Positions 62,801-64,000 of a DNA stretch of 64,000 nucleotides are shown here, piece after piece. The DNA comes from Stichopus chloronotus. Its lineage: Eukaryota > Echinodermata > Holothuroidea > Aspidochirotida > Stichopodidae. Below the pieces are notes generated by a model that searched no databases, was not told where the DNA came from, and worked only from the letters and a program-made list of their open reading frames with translations. Every line of letters starts with the position of its first letter. Position 1 is the stretch's first letter. The translations under genes and the position numbers were made by a program. The stretch covers positions 4,938,218 to 5,002,217 of the forward strand of contig CM037837.1 of assembly GCA_021234535.1 (NCBI GenBank). The letters run 5' to 3'.

Positions 62801-63290
62801 AGCCTTTCATTCACTCAAAGTTAACAAAAAATCCTAAATTACATAACTTTGCAGTCTCACAAAGGACAACTTATTCACAAAGCAAAACTTTAGCAGTATG
62901 GCACTAAACTTTGTAAATAAAGCATTGCATAGTGAAGAAATGTAAATATTGCTTCCATTGGATTACATGTCAATGTAAAGTAAGAATTCTCCTTTGCACT
63001 GATCCATTGACAGAAACATCTTTGTATCAACTGTAAACAGAATCTTCTAAATAAGGAACATAAAGACTGCTATTCAACAGGTTTCAAGTAACATCAATCC
63101 CACTTATTGTTCAACCACTATGGTGAATGGGCCCTTAACTGTACAGCAGTTGGTGTAAGTTTCAGCCTACCCAAAGTACATGAAGTTGAAAAGTCTCACC
63201 TCACTTTTTGCCAAATCATGACCAGTTTATCGTCAGAGCCAGAGGCCAGGTAGTACCCATTGTTGGACCAACGGACACAATTCACACAAG
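38662..63290 (-). CDS. HIRA: HIRA, histone H3.3 chaperone (gene span, 5' end outside window)
   Basis: HIRA is the scaffold of the HIRA-UBN1-CABIN1-ASF1a complex, which deposits histone H3.3 independently of replication. I reconstructed 26 exons with AG/GT sites and consistent phase, listed separately below, giving about 904 residues; human HIRA is 1,017, so roughly the first 100 residues are missing to the right. Order: WD40 propeller (63.3-53.7 kb), Gln-rich linker, ASF1-binding B domain with [15 protein letters not shown] (52.4 kb), a variable linker, and the C-terminal HIRA domain, which in human contributes to CABIN1 binding and trimerisation. One base too many at about 57,387 breaks the frame of a WD40 exon. 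All other exons are intact, so a sequencing or assembly error is more likely than a pseudogene. A long intron (59,056-62,625) holds the minisatellite element. Confidence 0.96.
39157..39251 (-). CDS. HIRA: HIRA exon: C-terminus
   Basis: Encodes [20 protein letters not shown] then [11 protein letters not shown], matching human FEYRLREICKDLLGPVHYST. Acceptor TTTCTCAG, donor GTTTGT. Confidence 0.94.
40587..40750 (-). CDS. HIRA: HIRA exon: conserved C-terminal helices
   Basis: Encodes [40 protein letters not shown] and [14 protein letters not shown]. It matches human LAYLENQVAAALTLQSSHEY then RHWLLVYARYLVNE. Donor GTAAGT. Confidence 0.96.
41479..41595 (-). CDS. HIRA: HIRA exon: C-terminal domain
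   Basis: Encodes [20 protein letters not shown] then [18 protein letters not shown], matching human NLVSDKQDSLAQCADFRSSL then PSQDAMLCSGPLAIIQGR. Acceptor CATCTGAAG, donor GTGAGA. Confidence 0.9.
42720..42828 (-). CDS. HIRA: HIRA exon: C-terminal domain
   Basis: Encodes [20 protein letters not shown] then [16 protein letters not shown], matching human GSDMTVSQILLTQHGIPVMN then LSDGKAYCFNPSLSTW. Donor GTGAGT. Confidence 0.94.
43335..43393 (-). CDS. HIRA: HIRA exon: C-terminal domain
   Basis: Encodes (W)[19 protein letters not shown], matching human WDVHRQVVVVKEESLHSILA. Acceptor TTGATTAG with a poor pyrimidine tract, donor GTAAGA. Confidence 0.9.
43509..43714. repeat. Degenerate 16-17-bp tandem repeat
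   Basis: About 12 units like CTACAATACGACCAAT with many substitutions, in the HIRA intron between exons 45,792 and 43,393. No coding or structural role is evident. Confidence 0.65.
44223..44576. mobile_element. MITE with perfect 21-bp inverted ends
   Basis: TTAAAGGGAAATAGGGCGTTT (44,223-44,243) is the exact reverse complement of 44,556-44,576. The tips contain TTAA, so a TTAA-type duplication, as for piggyBac, is possible but the boundary is ambiguous. 354 bases, non-coding, in a HIRA intron. Confidence 0.7.
44797..44830 (+). repeat. (GA)n microsatellite
   Basis: About 17 uninterrupted GA units followed by a G-rich tail, in a HIRA intron. Confidence 0.9.
45792..45953 (-). CDS. HIRA: HIRA exon: C-terminal domain
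   Basis: Encodes [40 protein letters not shown] and [14 protein letters not shown] plus two bases of Trp. It matches human VVCVACEKRMLSVFSTCGRRLLSPILL (shown in part). Donor GTTGGT, four bases before an alternative GTAGAA; the former keeps phase with the next exon. Confidence 0.94.
47913..48006 (-). CDS. HIRA: HIRA exon: C-terminal domain
   Basis: Encodes [20 protein letters not shown] then [10 protein letters not shown], matching human LSRLKCNREGKEWETVLTSR. Acceptor TTGCATCAG, donor GTGAGC. Confidence 0.91.
48607..48775 (-). CDS. HIRA: HIRA exon: start of C-terminal HIRA domain
   Basis: Encodes [17 protein letters not shown], then [15 protein letters not shown] and [11 protein letters not shown]. 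It matches human TLQVSSDPSMYIEVENEVTVVGG. Donor GTCAGT. Confidence 0.92.
48971..49044 (-). CDS. HIRA: HIRA exon: linker before C-terminal domain
   Basis: Encodes [20 protein letters not shown] then SARQ. Acceptor TTTCCAACAG, donor GTCACG (weak). Chosen because it connects the microexon and the next exon in phase; not itself conserved. Confidence 0.68.
49219..49252 (-). CDS. HIRA: HIRA 34-base microexon
   Basis: Acceptor CCATCACAG, donor GTAAGT. Encodes [11 protein letters not shown] plus one base. It is needed to bring the next exon into frame: without it the following exon hits a stop. Confidence 0.7.
49884..50004 (-). CDS. HIRA: HIRA exon: basic linker
   Basis: Encodes [20 protein letters not shown] then [20 protein letters not shown]. 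It resembles human SKRKLELEVE...KKKKGRPRKDSRLMPVSL, a possible nuclear-localisation region. Acceptor TTCTACAG, donor GTGAGT. Confidence 0.86.
50654..50739 (-). CDS. HIRA: HIRA exon: basic disordered linker
   Basis: Encodes [20 protein letters not shown] then KKLADTSP plus two bases. Acceptor TTTCATAG, donor GTGAGT. In phase with both neighbours. Confidence 0.78.
51016..51130 (-). CDS. HIRA: HIRA exon: disordered linker
   Basis: Encodes [20 protein letters not shown] then [18 protein letters not shown]. Poorly conserved; supported by exact splice phase with both neighbours. Acceptor CGGAGCAG, donor GTGAGC. Confidence 0.8.
52380..52468 (-). CDS. HIRA: HIRA exon: B domain (ASF1-binding)
   Basis: Encodes [20 protein letters not shown] then LFIPPQAFD. 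It matches human [20 protein letters not shown], the ASF1a-binding B domain. Acceptor CTCTAAAG, donor GTAAGC. Confidence 0.95.
52867..53103 (-). CDS. HIRA: HIRA exon: post-propeller, Gln-rich
   Basis: 79 codons, phase 0 to 0. Encodes [20 protein letters not shown], then [20 protein letters not shown], then a stretch of mostly Gln and NPVVNGEPV. Human counterpart: STYGKSLAI...VIENPEMLKYQRRQQQQQ...VNGES. Donor GTAAGA. Confidence 0.94.
52924..52953 (-). repeat. CAG/CAA-type run coding poly-Gln in HIRA
   Basis: Ten codons, nine of them Gln with one Leu, follow KKK. Interrupted CAG and CAA codons suggest a length-variable but stabilised tract. Human HIRA has a shorter Gln run at the same place. 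Confidence 0.75.
53730..53835 (-). CDS. HIRA: HIRA exon: last propeller blade
   Basis: Encodes [20 protein letters not shown] then [15 protein letters not shown], matching the human segment GILVCSMDGSVAFLDFSQDE. The acceptor at TGTCAAAG was chosen because it completes the shared Trp codon and restores SSSGRE. Confidence 0.9.
54248..54318 (-). CDS. HIRA: HIRA exon: WD40 repeat
   Basis: Encodes [20 protein letters not shown] then DLSW, matching human LTCLKRPLVVIHELFDKSIM then DISW. Acceptor TTGGTCAG, donor GTGAGT. Confidence 0.94.
54728..54778 (-). CDS. HIRA: HIRA exon: WD40 repeat
   Basis: 17 codons: [17 protein letters not shown], matching human CCCAVGSKDRSLSVW. Acceptor GACCCAG, donor GTAAGT. 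Confidence 0.92.
56084..56339. mobile_element. Possible hAT-like MITE
   Basis: AGGGTTTCTCCTGG at the left is inverted as CCAGGGGAAATCCT at the right (two mismatches in 14). The flanking octamers CCAATCAC and ACAATCAA agree at six of eight positions, as an eroded 8-bp duplication would. 256 bases in a HIRA intron. Confidence 0.4.
56449..56499 (-). CDS. HIRA: HIRA exon: short propeller exon
   Basis: 17 codons, phase 0 to 0: [17 protein letters not shown], matching human KFNPKIFKKKQKNGSSAK. Acceptor TTTTACAG, donor GTAAAA. Confidence 0.9.
57264..57432 (-). CDS. HIRA: HIRA exon: WD40 repeat, with a one-base frameshift
   Basis: 169 bases where 168 are expected from the phase 0 entry and exit. 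The first part reads [15 protein letters not shown]; one extra base (plus-strand A at 57,387, within CCCAGTC) then shifts to the frame reading [20 protein letters not shown] then [20 protein letters not shown]. Both halves match human HIRA closely. Acceptor CGTTGCAG, donor GTAAGT. Confidence 0.93.
57626..57703 (-). CDS. HIRA: HIRA exon: WD40 repeat
   Basis: 26 codons, phase 0 to 0: [20 protein letters not shown] then FKPFHE. It matches human DDRSLKVWRTLDW. Acceptor CTCTCCAG, donor GTATGT. Confidence 0.96.
57954..58036 (-). CDS. HIRA: HIRA exon: WD40 repeat
   Basis: Encodes [20 protein letters not shown] then GKYLASQ, matching human LRGHSGLVKGLTWDPVGKYIASQ. Donor GTCAGT. Confidence 0.96.
58960..59055 (-). 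CDS. HIRA: HIRA exon: WD40 repeat
   Basis: Encodes [20 protein letters not shown] then [12 protein letters not shown], nearly identical to human. Donor GTAAAA. Confidence 0.97.
60050..62460 (+). repeat. Tandem array, about 16 units of 145 bp
   Basis: Typical unit landmarks: GGTGACCTCAAATGACCTTT, CAATAGGGATCATCTACTCA, CCCACACACCAAGTATGACA and GAGATATCGTGTTTACAAGG. Many units contain four TGACCT-type half-sites spaced 4, 4 and 1 bases. Exact TGACCTTTGACCT occurs in seven units, near 60,278, 61,191, 61,482, 61,914, 62,060, 62,204 and 62,350. Others differ by one or two bases. Confidence 0.9.
62476..62495 (+). repeat. (CA)n run at the end of the minisatellite element
   Basis: About nine CA units directly after the last array unit and before the terminal hairpin. 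The same order is seen in the copies at 10.86 kb and 26.06 kb. Confidence 0.85.
62513..62539 (+). other. Terminal hairpin of the minisatellite element
   Basis: GATTCCTT and AAGGAATC pair around CTGCCTTCGGC. The 3' half forms the subterminal repeat matching the element's left end. It lies 87 bases from the HIRA exon 62,626-62,708. Confidence 0.7.
62626..62708 (-). CDS. HIRA: HIRA exon: propeller
   Basis: Encodes [20 protein letters not shown] then TLRAHSG, matching human STVFGSSGKLANVEQWRC. Acceptor TTTGTAG, donor GTAAGA. It lies just beside the terminal hairpin of the minisatellite element. Confidence 0.94.
63200..63290 (-). CDS. HIRA: HIRA exon: WD40 repeat
   Basis: Encodes [20 protein letters not shown] then [10 protein letters not shown]. 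It matches human [20 protein letters not shown]. It begins two bases into a codon, so an upstream coding exon is required; none was found up to 64,000. Confidence 0.95.
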
Positions 63291-64000
63291 CTGAGGACGA
63301 GGGGAAGGTTGTGGAGGAAAGAGAAATGGAGGAGAGAGGTCAGAGAGGAGAATGGAGAAAAGAGCAAAAAAAAGGTAGCGGTATCAGTGATGGACAATTG
63401 AAAAAAAATATACATATTACCTGATGATTACAAAGATCTGCTGAAAGTATTAAAGCAATCGTTGAGATTCAGTGATTTCAGTCAACTTAAAGCAATCAGC
63501 AATTCACCAACAACCAAGGCAAGGTCACCTCTTGCCCTGCAGTAATTTTGGAAATATACTTGTGTCTAACAGTACTGTGTCATGTTAGTGAAGAATATCA
63601 GTGAAAGTGGCAACTCCAGCATCCAACGATGCCTCAAATTTCAACAGAACAAACAATTTTGGTTAATACAATGTTGTCCCTATGATGACCAAATCAGTTT
63701 AACATTGCACTAACCCAAATTCAAGTGTCTGAAACAATACCATGAAACTTGGTAACAAATTAATGTTGCAAACAGTGACATACAATTGTGTCCACAGTGC
63801 AGCTACTGTAACACCAAGCTGAAGGTTAACTTGTTGTATTTTAGGATGTATTTTGCAGTACAAAAACATAAGCTTGATATTGCATTGTGTATATTTATTT
63901 TCCTGTGAACAACCAGCTAAAAAATGGTTCAATATCAACCATTAAGATGCTAAAAAGTCAAATTAAGATGACCTCAGATGCTGGGAGGGAGAACAAATCA
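63291..64000. other. HIRA intron, no exon recognised
   Basis: The next upstream HIRA exon, carrying the N-terminal propeller (human MKLLKPTWVNH region), was looked for and not found, so it lies beyond the window edge. Confidence 0.6.

Overview
This is animal nuclear DNA: AT-rich, full of introns and repeats, with no prokaryotic operon structure. The genes recognised are all metazoan and all on the minus strand, so they read right to left. The mix of tRNA-derived SINE, many MITE-like fragments and a minisatellite-bearing element suits a marine invertebrate, perhaps a non-vertebrate deuterostome such as an echinoderm or hemichordate. Nothing in the window fixes the taxon. Gene calls rest on reading exon by exon in splice phase and comparing with remembered family sequences; no search was run.

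Layout. (1) 1-12,947: no recognisable gene; a tRNA-type SINE (4.4 kb), a near-perfect foldback MITE with TA target sites (5.1-5.4 kb), G/C-tract repeats, and a first copy of a minisatellite element (9.9-10.9 kb). (2) 12,948-22,719: UFD1, the ubiquitin-binding cofactor of p97/VCP, in 10 coding exons, with a possible start-codon exon near 24,788. (3) 24.8-28.2 kb: no gene. (4) 28,222-30,914: PAGR1/PA1, a subunit of the PTIP-MLL3/MLL4 histone methyltransferase complex, in 3 coding exons. (5) 31-38.6 kb: repeats, plus one unexplained exon-like stretch at 35,976-36,131. (6) 38,662-63,290: HIRA, the histone H3.3 chaperone, in 26 phase-consistent exons from inside the N-terminal WD40 propeller to the stop codon. 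Its first exons lie beyond the right edge.

Main points. HIRA and UFD1 are also close neighbours in human 22q11.2, so the linkage looks ancient, but here they are in a different order and PAGR1 lies between them. The HIRA reading frame is intact apart from one extra base in a WD40 exon (about 57,387). A HIRA intron holds a roughly 2.5-kb element built from about 16 copies of a 145-bp unit. Most units carry four TGACCT nuclear-receptor half-sites spaced 4, 4 and 1 bases. The element is bounded by inverted GATTCCTTGCC motifs and ends in a hairpin, which resembles non-autonomous Helentron elements. Related copies lie at 9.9-10.9 kb and 26.0 kb.

Functionally, HIRA (H3.3 deposition) and PAGR1 (enhancer H3K4 methylation) are both chromatin factors and UFD1 acts in protein extraction by p97. 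Nothing in the sequence shows that they are co-regulated.
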